From the NCBI RefSeq assembly GCF_904849725.1, contig NC_058519.1:649563387-649627386 (forward strand): a DNA stretch of 64,000 nucleotides. Direction: 5' to 3'. Each line of letters begins with the position of its first letter. Position 1 is the stretch's first letter. The position numbers and the translations under genes are program-made. The DNA is from Hordeum vulgare subsp. vulgare. Lineage: Eukaryota; Streptophyta; Magnoliopsida; Poales; Poaceae. This document shows positions 34,383-46,906 of the stretch, piece by piece. The notes beneath the pieces are model-generated. The model did not search any database and had not been told where the DNA came from. It worked only from the letters and a program-made list of their open reading frames with translations.

Positions 34383-34403
34383 ACCAACTTAGGCCAAAAG
34401 CCT

Positions 34404-34417
34404 AAGCTTGGGGGAGT
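34404..34417 (+). promoter_or_regulatory. Proximal polypurine-tract copy of Gypsy E
   Basis: AAGCTTGGGGGAGT, identical to the tract directly before the 3' LTR (36323-36336) and 1.92 kb upstream of it. Confidence 0.7.
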
Positions 34418-36322
34418 ACTTGTTTTTCACCGACTTTACATTCTTGCTTATGCTTTCACTTTGTTTGTCGGTGGTCACACTTTGCCACTGTATCATCCAT
34501 GCTAGTTTATTTTCTTTTTCGTGTTTTCTTTTCGTGTGTTTGTCTAGTTTGAGAGAAAAACCAAAATGATTTTCTTTTCTTCTTTTGCTTGTTGGGAGCT
34601 TTCCCATGTAGATAGTTTTCTTTTCTTTGGGTCAAGGTAGAAGATATTGGTTACAATGTTTAGTGGCTCTTGCATGCATACCTGTTTAGCTTTCAAAGAG
34701 CCATATTACTTTGTCTACTCCTTTGTGTTTGCCTGCAGTTTCCAGCTTTAGTCCAATGCACGAGCACTCTTATTATTGTTCACATCATTCGGTCGTGCAA
34801 GTGAAAGGCAATAATGACGATATATGATGAAGTGACTGAGCCTGGAAAAGCTGGTATGAACTCGATCTATTTTGTTTTTGTAAATATGACTAGCTCACTA
34901 TTCCTAGTTCAGCTTTGTTGTGCGAGAAACATGTTTGCAATGAAAACTTAGAGATCATAGTTGCTTATGCCATGCTTACTTAGCTAGGAGCTTATAATGG
35001 TTTGTCTTGGTTGCCAACATGAATGTTTAGATGACTATGATGTAGTATGATAGGATGGTATCCTCCTTTGAATGATTCAAGTGGCTTGACTTGGCGCATG
35101 TTCACGCATGTAGTTGAAACAAAATCAACATAGCCTCTATGATGTTCATGTTCATGGTGATTTATGTCCTACTCATGCTTGCACTCAATGTTAGTTAATC
35201 TCAATCCATATTCATGACTGTTTTCGCTCTCTAGTTGGTCGCTTCCCAGTCTTTTGCTAGCCTTCACTTGTACTAAGCGGGAATACTGCTTGTGCATCCA
35301 CCTCCATAAACCCAAAGTTGTTCCATATGAGTCCACCATACCTACCTATATGCGGTATCTACATGCCGTTCCAAGTAAATTTGCATGTGCCACTCTCTAA
35401 ACCTTCAAAAAATAATCTGTTTTGCATGCCCGAACCGCTCATGTGGTGACAGGGGGCTATTGGTATCTTCCATGCTAGGTGTGTTATCCTTGATATGTAT
35501 TTATTCACTATCATTCACGAGAAAGGGGTCGGTAATTGGAATTCCCATTTTCATGCTCAAATCGAAAAGATAATTGCAAACAAAACTCCCCCAGGATTGA
35601 TGTTGGTATGGACGGTACCCGAGGATTCGGCTAGCCGTGGAGTGTGATTGATTGGTGGTGGGGGAGTCAAAACTTTACTTTTCTGTTTGGGAACCGCCTA
35701 TAGCATGTGTAGCGTGGAAGATGTTGAGAACTCTTAGTCATTGCGTTGACAATGAAAGCATGCCACCCAAAATTATTATCTCTGTTTTCAAAGCTTGAGC
35801 TCTGGCACCTCTACAAATCAATGCTTCCCTCTGCGAAGGGCATGTCTATTTATGTTCCTGTTGAGTCATCCTCCCCTTATAAAAGCACCAATTAGAGAGC
35901 ACCTCTGTCATTTTTATGCTTTGCTTTTAACTGTGTTGAGTATGACTGTGATTGGATCTTCTTTGCCATGAATTATAACGTTTAGTCAGCCCTTGGTCTT
36001 TGAAGGTGCTCTCCATTTATATTTTCCGGTCTCACAAAGAGCTAGCGAGATACCATCTATTCGTACTGCTTCATGTTGTTTTGATTGAAGTGTTGACACT
36101 TGAGGCTTATTATTATTTGCTCGTTAGTTGATTATGCCAATGATATGAGTTTACCGTGAGACCTAGATGTCATTTCCTTATGTGGTTTGCTTGTGATCTT
36201 GCTAAAATTCTGGTTATGAGTTAGACATAGTTGCAACAACAAGATCAAACAGAGTTCGTCAAAGTTTTTCTTTTGTATCTTTCAGTTTGTCAACTGAATT
36301 GCTTGAAGACAAGCAAGGCTTT
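34418..36322 (+). other. 3' non-coding region of Gypsy E
   Basis: ~1.9 kb, T-rich, without credible coding frames. It shares blocks with F's 3' non-coding region (see 25125-26600). Nothing else is recognised in it. Confidence 0.65.
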
Positions 36323-36336
36323 AAGCTTGGGGGAGT
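36323..36336 (+). promoter_or_regulatory. Distal polypurine tract of Gypsy E
   Basis: AAGCTTGGGGGAGT directly abutting the 3' LTR start TGATACG. Confidence 0.8.
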
Positions 36337-37677
36337 TGATACGTCTCCGTCATATCTAATTTTCCGAACTCTTTTGCCCTTGTTTTGGACTCTAATTTGC
36401 ATGATTTGAATGGAACTAACCCGGACTAACGCTGTTTTCAGCAGAATTTCCATGGTGTTGTTTTTGTGCAGAAATAAAAGTTCTTGGAATGTCCTGAAAA
36501 TTTATGGAGATTTTTTCTGGAATAAAAGAAAAATACCTGCACAAAGATCCACCGGAGGGGGCGTGCCACTAGGCCACAAGCCCACAGGCCACGGCCACCC
36601 CCCTAGGCCGCGCCGTGAGGGCTTGTGGGGCCCACGTGGCACCACTGCCCCCAAACTCAGCTCTATATCTTCCGTCTCGCCCGGAAAAAAATTAGAGGGA
36701 AGGTTTCATCGCGTTTTACGGTACGTAGGCACCGCCACCTCCTGTTCTTCATGTGGAGGGCAGATCTGGAGTCTGTTCGGCGCTCCGGAGAGGGGAAATT
36801 GTCGCCATCGTCATCATCAACATTCCTCCATCAACAATTCCATGATGCTCTTCATCGTTCGTGAGTAATCTCATCGTAGGCTTGCTGGACGGTGATGAGT
36901 TGGATGAGATCTATCATGTAATCGAGTTAGTTTTTGACGGGGATTGATCCCTAGTATCCACTATGTTCTAGATTGATGTTGCTACTACTTTGCCATGCTT
37001 AATGCTTGTCCCTAGGACCCGAGTGCCATGATTTCAGATCTGAACCCATTATGTTGTCGCTAGTATATGTGTGTTTTAGATCCTATCTTGCAAGTTGTAG
37101 TCACCTACTATGTGTTATGACCCGGCAACCCCAGAGTGACAATAGTCGGGACCACTCCCGGAGATGACCATAGTATGAGGAGTTCATGTATTCACCGAGT
37201 GTTAATGCGTTGGTCTGGTTCTTTATTAAAAGGAGAACCTTAATATCCCGTAGTTTCCATTAGGACCCCGCTGCCACGGGAGGGATGGACAATAGATGTC
37301 ATGCAAGTTCTTTTTCCTAAGCACGTATGACTACATACGGAATACATGCCTACATTAGATTGACGAATGGGAGCTAGTTACATATCTCTCCGTGTTATAG
37401 TTGTTACATGATGAATCACATCCATCATACTCGTCCATCACCGATCCACTGCCTACGAGTATTTTACTACTCGTCCTCGCTACGTTACTTTGTCTAGGCT
37501 TGTCCCTTGCTACAAAAGGGATTGGGCCACTTTACTACTACTGTTGCTACTCTTGTTACTCTGCTGCTGCTGCTGCTGCTGTTCCTTGCTACTTCGTTGT
37601 TACTTGTTGCAAGATCTTTTCCGACACTGTTGTTGGGGAAGAATAGTTACTCGCCCACGTGCAACTTACTGGCGCCA
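36337..37677 (+). repeat. 3' LTR of Gypsy E, first part
   Basis: Matches 304-1642 of the 5' LTR. It is interrupted at GGCGCCA by Copia D and resumes at 46584. A (CTG) run at 37560-37580 is longer than in the 5' LTR. Confidence 0.9.
37673..37677 (+). repeat. Target-site duplication of Copia D (left)
   Basis: CGCCA, repeated at 46584-46588 after D's other LTR. Confidence 0.95.
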
Positions 37678-39490
37678 TGTTGGGGAACGTCGCATGGGAA
37701 ACAAAAAATTTCCTACGCGCACGAAGACCTATCATGGTGATGTCCATCTACGAGAGGGGATATTCGATCTACGTACCCTTGTAGATCCCACAGCAGAAGC
37801 GTTAGTGAAAGCGGTTGCTGTAGTGGAACGTCCTCACGTCCCTCGATCCGCCCCGCAAACCGTCCCGCGATCAGTCCCACGATCTAGTGCCGAACGGACG
37901 GCACCTCCGCGTTCAGCCCACGTACAGCTCGACGATGATCTTGGCCTTCTTGATCCAGCAAGAGAGACGGAGAGGTAGATGAGTTCTCCGGCAGCGTGAC
38001 GGCGCTCCGGAGGTTGGTGGTGATCTTATCTCAGCAGGGCTCCGCCCGAGCTCCGCATAAACGCGATCTAGAGGTAAAACCGTGGAGATATGTGGTCGGG
38101 CTGCCATGGCAAAGTTGTGTCAAATCAGCCCTAAAACCTCCGTATAAATAGGGGGAAGAGGGGGAGCCTTGCCTTGGGGTCCGAGGACCCCCAAGGGGTT
38201 CGGCCGAGCCAAGGGGGGCAACCCTCCCCTTCCAAACCGAGTCCAACTAGGTTTGGAAGGAGGAGTCCTTCCCCCTTTTCCCACCTCCTCTTTTTTTTCT
38301 CTTTGATTTTCTTCCTATGGCGCATAGGGCCTTCTTGGGCTGTCCCACCAGCCCACTAAGGGCTGGTGCGCCACCCCCAAGGCCTATGGGCTTCCCCGGG
38401 GTGGGTTGCCCCCCCGGTGAACTCCCGGAACCCATTCGTCATTCCCGGTACATTCCCGGTAACTCCGAAAACCTTCCGATAATCAAATGAGGTCATCCTA
38501 TATATCAATCTGCATTTCCGGACCATTCCGGAAACCCTCGTGACATCCGTGATCTCATCCGGGACTCCGAACAACATTCGGTAACCAACCATATAACTCA
38601 AATACACATAAAACAACATCGAACCTTAAGTGTGCAGACCCTGCGGGTTCGAGAACTATGTAGACATGACCCGAGAGACTCCTCGGTCAATATCCAATAG
38701 CGGGACCTGGATGCCCATATTGGATCCTACATATTCTACGAATATCTTATCGTTTGAACCTCAGTGCCAAGGATTCATATAATCCCGTATGTCATTCCCT
38801 TTGTCCTTCGGTATGTTACTTGCCCGAGGTTCGATCGTCAGTATCCGCATACCTATTTCAATCTCGTTTACCGGCAAGTCTCTTTACTCGTTCCGTAATA
38901 AAAGATCCCGCAACTTACACTAAGTCACATTGCTTGCAAGGCTTGTGTGTGATGTTGTATTACCAAGTGGGCCCCGAGATACCTCTCCGTCACACGGAGT
39001 GACAAATCCCAGTCTCGATCCATACTAACTCAACGAACACCTTCGGAGATACCTGTAGAGCATCTTTATAGTCACCCGGTTACGTTGCGACGTTTGATAC
39101 ACACAAAGCATTCCTCCGGTGTCAGTGAGTTATATGATCTCATGGTCATAGGAACAAATACTTGACACGCAGAAAACAGTAGCAACAAAATGACACGATC
39201 AATATGCTACGTCTATTAGTTTGGGTCTAGTCCATCACGTGATTCTCCTAATGACGTGATCCAGTTATCAAGCAACAACACCTTGTTCATAATCAGAAGA
39301 CCCTGACTATCTTTGATCAACTGGCTAGCCAACTAGAGGCTTGCTAGGGACAGTGTTTTGTCTATGTATCCACACATGTATATAAGTCTTCATTCAATAC
39401 AATTATAGCATGGATAATAAACGATTATCTTGATATAGGAATTATAATAATAACTATATTTATTATTGCCTCTAGGGCATAATTCCAACA
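37678..39490 (-). repeat. 3' LTR of Copia D
   Basis: 1813 bp. C-like variants in the left part (GATATTCGATC, GGGGGAAGAGGGGGAGCC). A-like variants in the right part (CAAGCAACAACACCTTG, GGCTAGCCAACTAGAGGCTTGC). Confidence 0.93.
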
Positions 39491-39501
39491 GTCTCCCATT
39501 T
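39491..39501 (-). promoter_or_regulatory. Polypurine tract of Copia D
   Basis: The minus strand reads AAATGGGAGAC against AAGTGGGAGAC in A and B, a single G-to-A change that keeps the tract all purine up to the last bases. Confidence 0.65.
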
Positions 39502-39542
39502 GCACTAGAGTCAATAATCTAGCCCTCACATCATCATGCGAA

Positions 39543-42500
39543 TTACATTGTAATAAATCTAACACCCATACAATTTTGGTGTTGATCATGCTTTGCCCGT
39601 GGAAGAGGTTTAGTCAGCGGGTCTGCTACATTCAGATCCGTGTGCACTTTGCATATATTCACGTCCTCTCCTTTGACGTAGTCGCGGATGAGGTTGAAGC
39701 GTCGTTTGATGTGTCTGGACTTCTTGTGAAACCGTGGTTCCTTTGCTAGGGCAATGGCACCCGTGTTGTCACAGAACAAGGTTATTGGATTCAGTGCGCT
39801 TGGCACTACTCCAAGATCCGTCATGAACTGCTTCATCCAGACACCCTCCTTGTCCGCCTCCGAGGAAGCCATGTACTCTCCTTCACATGTAGAATCTGCT
39901 ACGACGCTTTGCTTGGAACTGCACCAGCTTACCGCACCCCCATTAAGAATAAATACGTATCCGGTCTGCGACTTAGAGTCGTCCGGATCTGTGTCAAAGC
40001 TTGCATCGACGTAACCCTTTACGGCGAGCTCTTCGTCACCTCCATACACGAGAAACATCTTCTTAGTCCTTTTCAGGTACTTCAGGATATTCTTGACCGT
40101 CGTCCAGTGATCCACTCCTGGATTACTCTGGAACCTGCCTGCCATACTTATGGCCAAGCTAACGTCCGGTCTAGTGCACAACATTGCATACATGATAGAA
40201 CCTATGGCTGAAGCATAGGGGACGGTGCTCATATGCTCTCTATCCTCATCAGTTGCTGGGAACTGAGTCTTACTCAATCTCGTACCTTGTAAAACTGTCA
40301 AGAACCCTTTCTTGGACTGTTCCATTTTGAACCTCTTCAAAACTTTATCAAGGTATGTGCTTTGTGAAAGTCCTATCAGGCATTTCGATCTATCCCTGTA
40401 GATCTTAATGCCTAGAATGTAAGCAGCTTCTCCTAGGTCCTTCATAGAGAAACTTTTATTTAAGCAATCCTTTATGCTCTCCAAAAACTCTACGTTGTTT
40501 CCAATCAGCAATATGTCATCCACATATAATATTAGAAACACCACAGAGCTCCCACTCACTTTCTTGTAAATACAAGATTCTCCAACCACTTGTATAAACC
40601 CAAATGCTTTGATCACCTCATCAAAGCCTTTGTTCCAACTCCGAGATGCTTGCACCAGTCCATAAATGGATCGCTGGAGCTTGCACACCTTGTTAGCATT
40701 CTTAGGATCGACAAAACCTTCGGGTTGCATCATATACAACTCTTCCTTAAGGAAACCGTTAAGGAATGCCGTTTTGACATCCATGTGCCAGATTTCATAA
40801 TCGAAAAATGCAGCTATTGCTAACATGATTCTGACGGACTTAAGCATCGCTACGGGTGAGAATGTCTCATCATAGTCAACTCCTTGAACTTGTGAAAAAC
40901 CCTTTGCCACAAGTCGAGCTTTATAAACGGTCACATTGCCGTCAGTGTCCGTCTTCTTCTTAAAGATTCATTTGTTCTGAATAGCCTTGTGGCCCTCAGG
41001 TAGTACTTCCAAAGTCCATACTTTGTTCTCATACATGGATCCTATCTCGGACTTCATGGCCTCTAGCCATTTGTTGGAATCTGGGCCCACCATTGCTTCT
41101 TCATAATTTACAGGTTCATTGTTGTCTAACAACATGATTGACATGACGGGATTACCGTACCACTCTGGAGCAGCACGTGGTCTCGTCGACCTGCGTGGTT
41201 CGACAGGAACTTGAACCGGAGTTTCATGATCATCATCATTAACTTCCTCCTCAACCGGAGTCGCAACGACAAAGGTTTCCCCTTGCCCTGCGCCACCATC
41301 TAGAGGGATGAGAGGTTCGACAACCTCATCAAGTTCTATATTCCTCCCACTCAATTCTCTCGAGAGAAACTCCTTCTCGAGAAAAGCTCCATTTTTAGCA
41401 ACAAACACTTTGCCCTCGGATTTGAGATAGAAGGTGTACCCAACTGTCTCTTTTGGGTAACCTATGAAGATGCACTTTTCCGCTTTGGGTTCCAGCTTTT
41501 CAGGCTGAAGCTTTTTGACATAAGCATCACATCCCCAAACTTTAAGAAACGACAACTTTGGCCTTTTGCCATACCACGGTTCGTATGGTGTCGTCTCAAC
41601 GGATTTTGATGGTGCCCTATTTAAAGTGAATGCAGCTGTTTCTAATGCATAACCCCAAAACGATAACGGGAAATCGGTAAGAGACATCATAGATCCCACC
41701 ATCTCTAATAAAGTACGATTACGACGTTTGGACACACCATTACGCTGTGGTGTTCCAGGCGGTGTCAACTGTGAAACAATTCCACATTGTCTTAAGTGAG
41801 CACCAAACTCGAAACTCAGATATTCACCCCCACGATCAGACCGTAGGAACTTGATCTTCTTGTTACGATGATTTTCAACTTCACTCTGAAATTGCTTGAA
41901 CTTTTCAAATGTTTCAGACTTGTGCTTCATTAAGTAGACATAACCATATCTACTCAAATCGTCAGTGAAGGTGAGAAAATAACGATATCCGCCGCATGCC
42001 TCTATGCTCATCGGACCACACACATCGGTATGTATGATTTCTAACAAGTCACTTGCACGCTCCATTGTTCCGGAGAACGGAGTTTTAGTCATCTTGCCCA
42101 TGAGGCATGGTTTGCACGTGTCAAGTCAATCAAAGTCAAGTGACTCCAAAAGTCCATCGGCATGGAGTTTCTTCATGCGCTTTACACCAATATGACCTAA
42201 GCGGCAGTGCCACAAAAATATGGCGCTATCATTGTTAACTCTAACTCTTTTGGTCTCAATGTTATGTATGTGTGTATCGCTATCAAGATTCAATATGAAC
42301 AATCCTCTCACATTTGGTGCATGACCATAAAAGATGTTACTCATAGAAATAGAACAACCATTATTCTCTGACTTAAAAGAGTAACCGTCTCGCAATAAAC
42401 AAGATCCAGATATAATGTTCATGCTCAACGCAGGCACTAAATAACAATGATTCAAGTTCATAACTAATCCTGATGGTAACTGAAGTGAAACTGTGCCAAC

Positions 42501-43523
42501 GGCGATTGCATCAACCTTGGAACCATTTCCTACGCGCATTGTCACTTCTTCTTTCGCCAGCCTTCGTCTATTCCGCAGTTCCTGTTTCGAGTTGCAAATA
42601 TGAGCAACAGAACCGGTATCGAATACCCAGGCACTACTACGAGAGCCGGTTAAGTACACATCAATAACATGTATATCAAATATACCTGATTTTTCTTTGG
42701 CCGCCTTCTTGTCAGCCAGATACTTGAGGCAATTGCGCTTCCACTCACCCATACCCTTGCAATAGTAACACTCTGTTTCAGGCTTAGGTCCAGCTTTGGG
42801 TTTCTTCGTCGGATTGGCAACAGGCTTGCCGCTCTTCTTTGAATTACCCTTCTTGACTTTGTCGTTTCTCTTGAAACTAGTGATCTTATTCACCATCAAC
42901 ACTTGATGTTCTTTACGGAGTTCAGACTCTGCGACTTTCAGCATCGCAAACAACTCGCCGGGTGACTTGTTCATCCCTTGCATGTTGTAGTTCAACACAA
43001 AGCCTTTATAGCTAGGCGGCAGTGATTGAAGGATTCTGTCAGTGATAGCCTCATGCGGGAGTTCAATCCCCAGCTCAGCTAGACGGTTTGAGTACCCAGA
43101 CATTTTGAGCACATGTTCACTGACAGACGAGTTCTCCTCCATCTTGCAAGCATAGAATTTATCGGAGGTCTCATACCTCTCGATCCGGGCGTTCTTCTGA
43201 AAGATAAACTTCAACTCCTGGAACATCTCAAATGCTCCATGACGCTCAAAGCGACGTTGAAGTCCCGGTTCTAAGCCATACAAGACTGCACATTGAACTA
43301 CTGAGTAGTCCTCCTTACGTGCTAACCAAGCATTCTTAACATCCTGATCAGCCGTAGCGGGTGGTTCATCTCCTAGCGCAGCATTAAGGACATAATCCTT
43401 CTTCCCAGCTTGTAAGATTAGCTTAAGATTACGAGCCCAGTCTACAAAGTTTCTTCCATCATCTTTCAACTTAGCTTTCTCTAGGAACGTATTAAAATTC
43501 AGGGTGACTGTCGCGTGAGCCAT
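39543..43523 (-). pseudogene. Copia D gag-pol polyprotein with two stops and lost catalytic residues
   Basis: Same 1326-codon length as B, starting MAHATVTLNF, with no frameshift. In-frame stops are TGA at 42126-42128 (residue 466, in the integrase zinc region, S in B) and TGA at 40968-40970 (residue 852, W in B). The zinc knuckle reads CYYCKGMGEWKRNC, so its His (residue 260) is Glu. The third integrase catalytic residue E599 is Lys (codon at 41727-41729, GVSKRRNR). Protease FDTGS, RT YVDD and RNase H YVDAS and GEYMAS are present. These point mutations would each block transposition, so D was probably copied from an intact parent or helped in trans and decayed afterwards. Confidence 0.92.
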
Positions 43524-44777
43524 GATCTACAATACAAATATATTCAAAGTGGACTTAGACTGTGTTCAAGATAATTAGAGTTTAACTTAATCAAATTACT
43601 CGCTAAACTCCCACTCAAAAAGTACATCTCTCTAGTCATTTGAGTGGTTCATGATCCACTTACACTAGCTCAAGTCCGATCATCACGTGAGTTGAGCATA
43701 GTTTCACTGTTAAGCATCCCTATGCTAATCATATCATCTATATGATTCATGATCGACCTTTCGGTCTCATGTGTTCCGAGGCCATGTCTGCACATGCTAG
43801 GCTCGTCAAGCTTAACCCGAGTGTTCCGCGTGCGCAATTGTTTTGCACCCGTTGTATGTGAACGTTGAGTCTATCACACCCGATCATCACGTGGTGTCTC
43901 AAAACAACGAACTGTAGCAACGGTGCACAGTCGGGGAGAACACAATTTCGTCTTGAAATTTTAGTGAGAGATCACCTCATAATGCTACCGTCGTACTAAG
44001 CAAAATAAGGTGCATAAAAGGATTAACATCACATGCAATTCATAAGTGACATGATATGGCCATCATCACGTGCTCCTTGATCTCCATCACCAAGCACCGG
44101 CACGATCTTCTTGTCACCGGCGCCACACCATGATCTCCGTCAACGTGTCACCATCGGGGTTGTCGTGCTACTCATGCTATTACTACTAAAGCTACATCCT
44201 AGCAAAATAGTAAACGCATTTGCAAGCACAAACGTTAGTATAAAGATAACCCTATGGCTCCTGCCGGTTGCCGTACCATCGACGTGCAAGTCGATATTAT
44301 CTATTAGAACATGATCATCTCATACATCCAATATATCACATCACATCGTTGGCCATATCACATCACAAGCATACCCTACAAAAACAAGTCAGACGTCCTC
44401 TAATTTTGTTGTTGCATGTTTTACGTGGTGACCATGGGTATCTAGTAGGATCGCCTCTTACTTACGCAAACACCACAACGGAGATATATGAGTTGCTATT
44501 TAACCTCATCCAAGGACCTCCTCGGTCAAATCCGATTCAACTAAAGTTGGAGAAACTGACACTTGCCTATCATCTTTGAGCAACGGGGTTACTCGTAGCG
44601 ATGAAACTAGTCTCTCGTAAGCGTACGAGTAATGTCGGTCCAAGCCGCTTCAATCCAACAATACCGCGGAATCAAGAAAAGACTAAGGAGGGCAGCAAAA
44701 CGCACATCACCGGCCACAAAAACTTTTTTGTTCTACTCGAGAAGACATCTACGCATGAACCTAGCTCATGATGCCAC
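43524..44777 (-). other. 5' leader and primer-binding site of Copia D
   Basis: Homologous to B's leader. It ends at primer site GTGGCATCATGAGC (44764-44777) next to the 5' LTR. No coding frame recognised. Confidence 0.75.
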
Positions 44778-46583
44778 TGTTGGGGAACGTCGCATGGGAA
44801 ACAAAAAATTTCCTACGCGCACGAAGACCTATCATGGTGATGTCCATCTACGAGAGGGGATATTCGATCTACATACCCTTGTAGATCGCACAGCAGAAGC
44901 GTTAGTGAACGCGGTTGATGTAGTGGAACGTCCTCAAGTCCCTCGATCTGCCCGTGAACCGTCCCGCGATCAGTCCCACGATCTAGTGCCGAACGGATGG
45001 CACCTCCGCTTTCAGCACACGTACAGCTCGACGATGATCTCGGCCTTCTTGATCCAGCAAGAGAGACGGAGAGGTAGATGAGTTCTCCGGCAGCGTGACG
45101 GCGCTCCGGAGGTTGGTGGTGATCTTATCTCAGCAGGGCTCCGCCCAAGCTCCGCAGAAACGCGATCTAGAGGTAAAACCGTGGAGATATGTGGTCGGGC
45201 TGCCGTGGCAAAGTTGTGTCAAATCAGCCCTAAAACCTCCGTATATATAGGGGGAAGAGGGGGAGCCTTGCCTTGGGGTCCGAGTACCCCCAAGGGGTTC
45301 GGCCGAGCCAAGGGGGGCAACCCTCCCCTTCCAAACCGAGTCCAACTAGGTTTGGAAGGAGGAGTCCTTCCCCCTTTTCCCACCTCCTCTTTTTTTTCTC
45401 TTTGATTTTCTTCCTATGGCGCATAGGGCCTTCTTGGGCTGTCCCACCAGCCCACTAAGGGCTGGTGCGCCACCCCCAAGGCCTATGGGCTTCCCCGGGG
45501 TCGGTTGCCCCCCCCCCCCGGTGAACTCCTGGAACACATTCGTCATTCCCGGTAACTCCGAAAACCTTCCGGTAATCAAATGAGGTCATCCTATATATCA
45601 ATCTTCGTTTCCGAACCATTCCGGAAACCCTTGTGACGTCTGTGATCTCATCCGGGACTCCGAACAACATTCGGTAACCAACCATATAACTCAAATACGC
45701 ATAAAACAACATCGAACCTTAAGTGTGCAGACCCTGCGGGTTCGAGAACTATGTAGACATGACCCGAGAGACTCCTCGGTCAATATCCAATAGCGGGACC
45801 TGGATGCCCATATTGGATCCTCCATATTCTACGAAGATCTTATCGTTTGAACCTCAGTGCCAAGGATTCATATAATCCCGTATGTCATTCCCTTTGTCCT
45901 TCGGTATGTTACTTGCCCGAGATTCGATCGTCAGTATCCGCATACCTATTTCAATCTCGTTTACCGGCAAGTCTCTTTACTCGTTCCGTAATAAAAGATC
46001 CCGCAACTTACACTAAGTCACATTGCTTGCAAGGCTTGTGTGTGATGTTGTATTACCAAGTGGGCTCCGAGATACCTCTCCGTCACACGGAGTGACAAAT
46101 CCCAGTCTCGATCCATACTAACTCAACGAACACCTTTGGAGATACCTGTAGAGCATCTTTATAGTCACCCAGTTACGTTGCGACGTTTGATACACACAAA
46201 GCATTCCTCCGGTGTCAGTGAGTTATATGATCTCATGGTCATAGGAACAAATACTTGACACGCAGAAAACAGTAGCAACAAAATGACACGATCAATATGC
46301 TACGTCTATTAGTTTGGGTCTAGTCCATCACGTGATTCTCCTAATGACGTGATCTGGTTATCAAGCAATAACACCTTGTTCATAATCAGAAGACCATGTC
46401 TATCTTTGATCAACTGGCTAGCCAACTAGAGGCTTGCTAGCGACAGTGTTTTGTCTATGTATCCACACATGTATATAAGTCTTCATTCAATACAATTATA
46501 GCATGGATAATAAACGATTATCTTGATACAGGAATTATAATAATAACTATATTTATTATTGCCTCTAGGGCATAATTCCAACA
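44778..46583 (-). repeat. 5' LTR of Copia D
   Basis: 1806 bp. TATA-like boxes on the minus strand at 45591-45598 and 45241-45250. Lacks a GGTACATTCCC unit near 45548 that the 3' LTR has. TSD CGCCA follows. Confidence 0.93.
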
Positions 46584-46831
46584 CGCCATTGATACAACAT
46601 TTAGGAATAGTCTGCCGTCAATAGATCGTTTCTGGCACCGTTGTTATCATACCACTTTGCTACTGATACTTTGCTTGCAGACACTAATCTTTTAGGTGTG
46701 GTTGAATCTGACAAACTCAGCTGCTAATACTTGAGAATATTATTTCACTTTCCCTTTGGCGAACCAACAAATTTGGGTTGAATACTCTACCCTCGAAAAC
46801 TGTTGCAATCCCCTATACTTGTGGGTTATCG
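46584..46831 (+). repeat. 3' LTR of Gypsy E, second part
   Basis: Continues the 3' LTR after Copia D and parallels 1638-1917 of the 5' LTR. It lacks the local duplication seen there. The last base is G where the 5' LTR ends in A (TTATCG against TTATCA). TSD GTCAT follows at 46832-46836. Confidence 0.9.
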
Positions 46832-46906
46832 GTCATCTCCTCCCTCCTCCATTCGAGCGGTGTCGTTGAGATATGACAAGGTGATATCATCACCTGTGTC
46901 GCGCAT
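46832..46906 (-). CDS. CACTA ORF exon, 5' part (split by Gypsy E)
   Basis: Minus-strand frame open from an ATG at 46906: GDDITLSYLNDTARMEEG, then GDD at the insertion site, continuing in frame at 303. Alternatively the exon starts at 46893 after the acceptor ACACAG. The 'LSYLNDTA' and acidic 'DDGSGD' style match the CACTA second-ORF N-terminal region as I recall it. What precedes this exon is not identified. Confidence 0.5.

Larger units (their letters stand above)
37678..46583 (-). mobile_element. Copia element D (BARE1/WIS/Angela type), complete
   Basis: 8906 bp with LTRs at 37678-39490 and 44778-46583, polypurine tract, leader, primer site and one polyprotein frame. TSD CGCCA on both sides. 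Its LTRs combine a C-like R/U5 half with an A-like U3 half, so D is a mosaic of the two LTR types. It is inserted in E's 3' LTR. Confidence 0.95.
304..46831 (+). mobile_element. Gypsy LTR retrotransposon E (nested host, plus strand)
   Basis: The 5' LTR is 304-1917 and the 3' LTR is 36337-37677 plus 46584-46831. TSD GTCAT lies on both sides, and a polypurine tract AAGCTTGGGGGAGT sits directly before the 3' LTR. Own internal sequence survives at 1918-2416 and 33691-36336; everything else between the LTRs is later insertions. No protease, RT or integrase of E is present. They may have been lost in the A x C deletion or never existed, as in non-autonomous Triticeae Gypsy families. The LTR style resembles Fatima/Sabrina/WHAM-class elements, but I cannot name the family from sequence alone. 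Confidence 0.9.
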
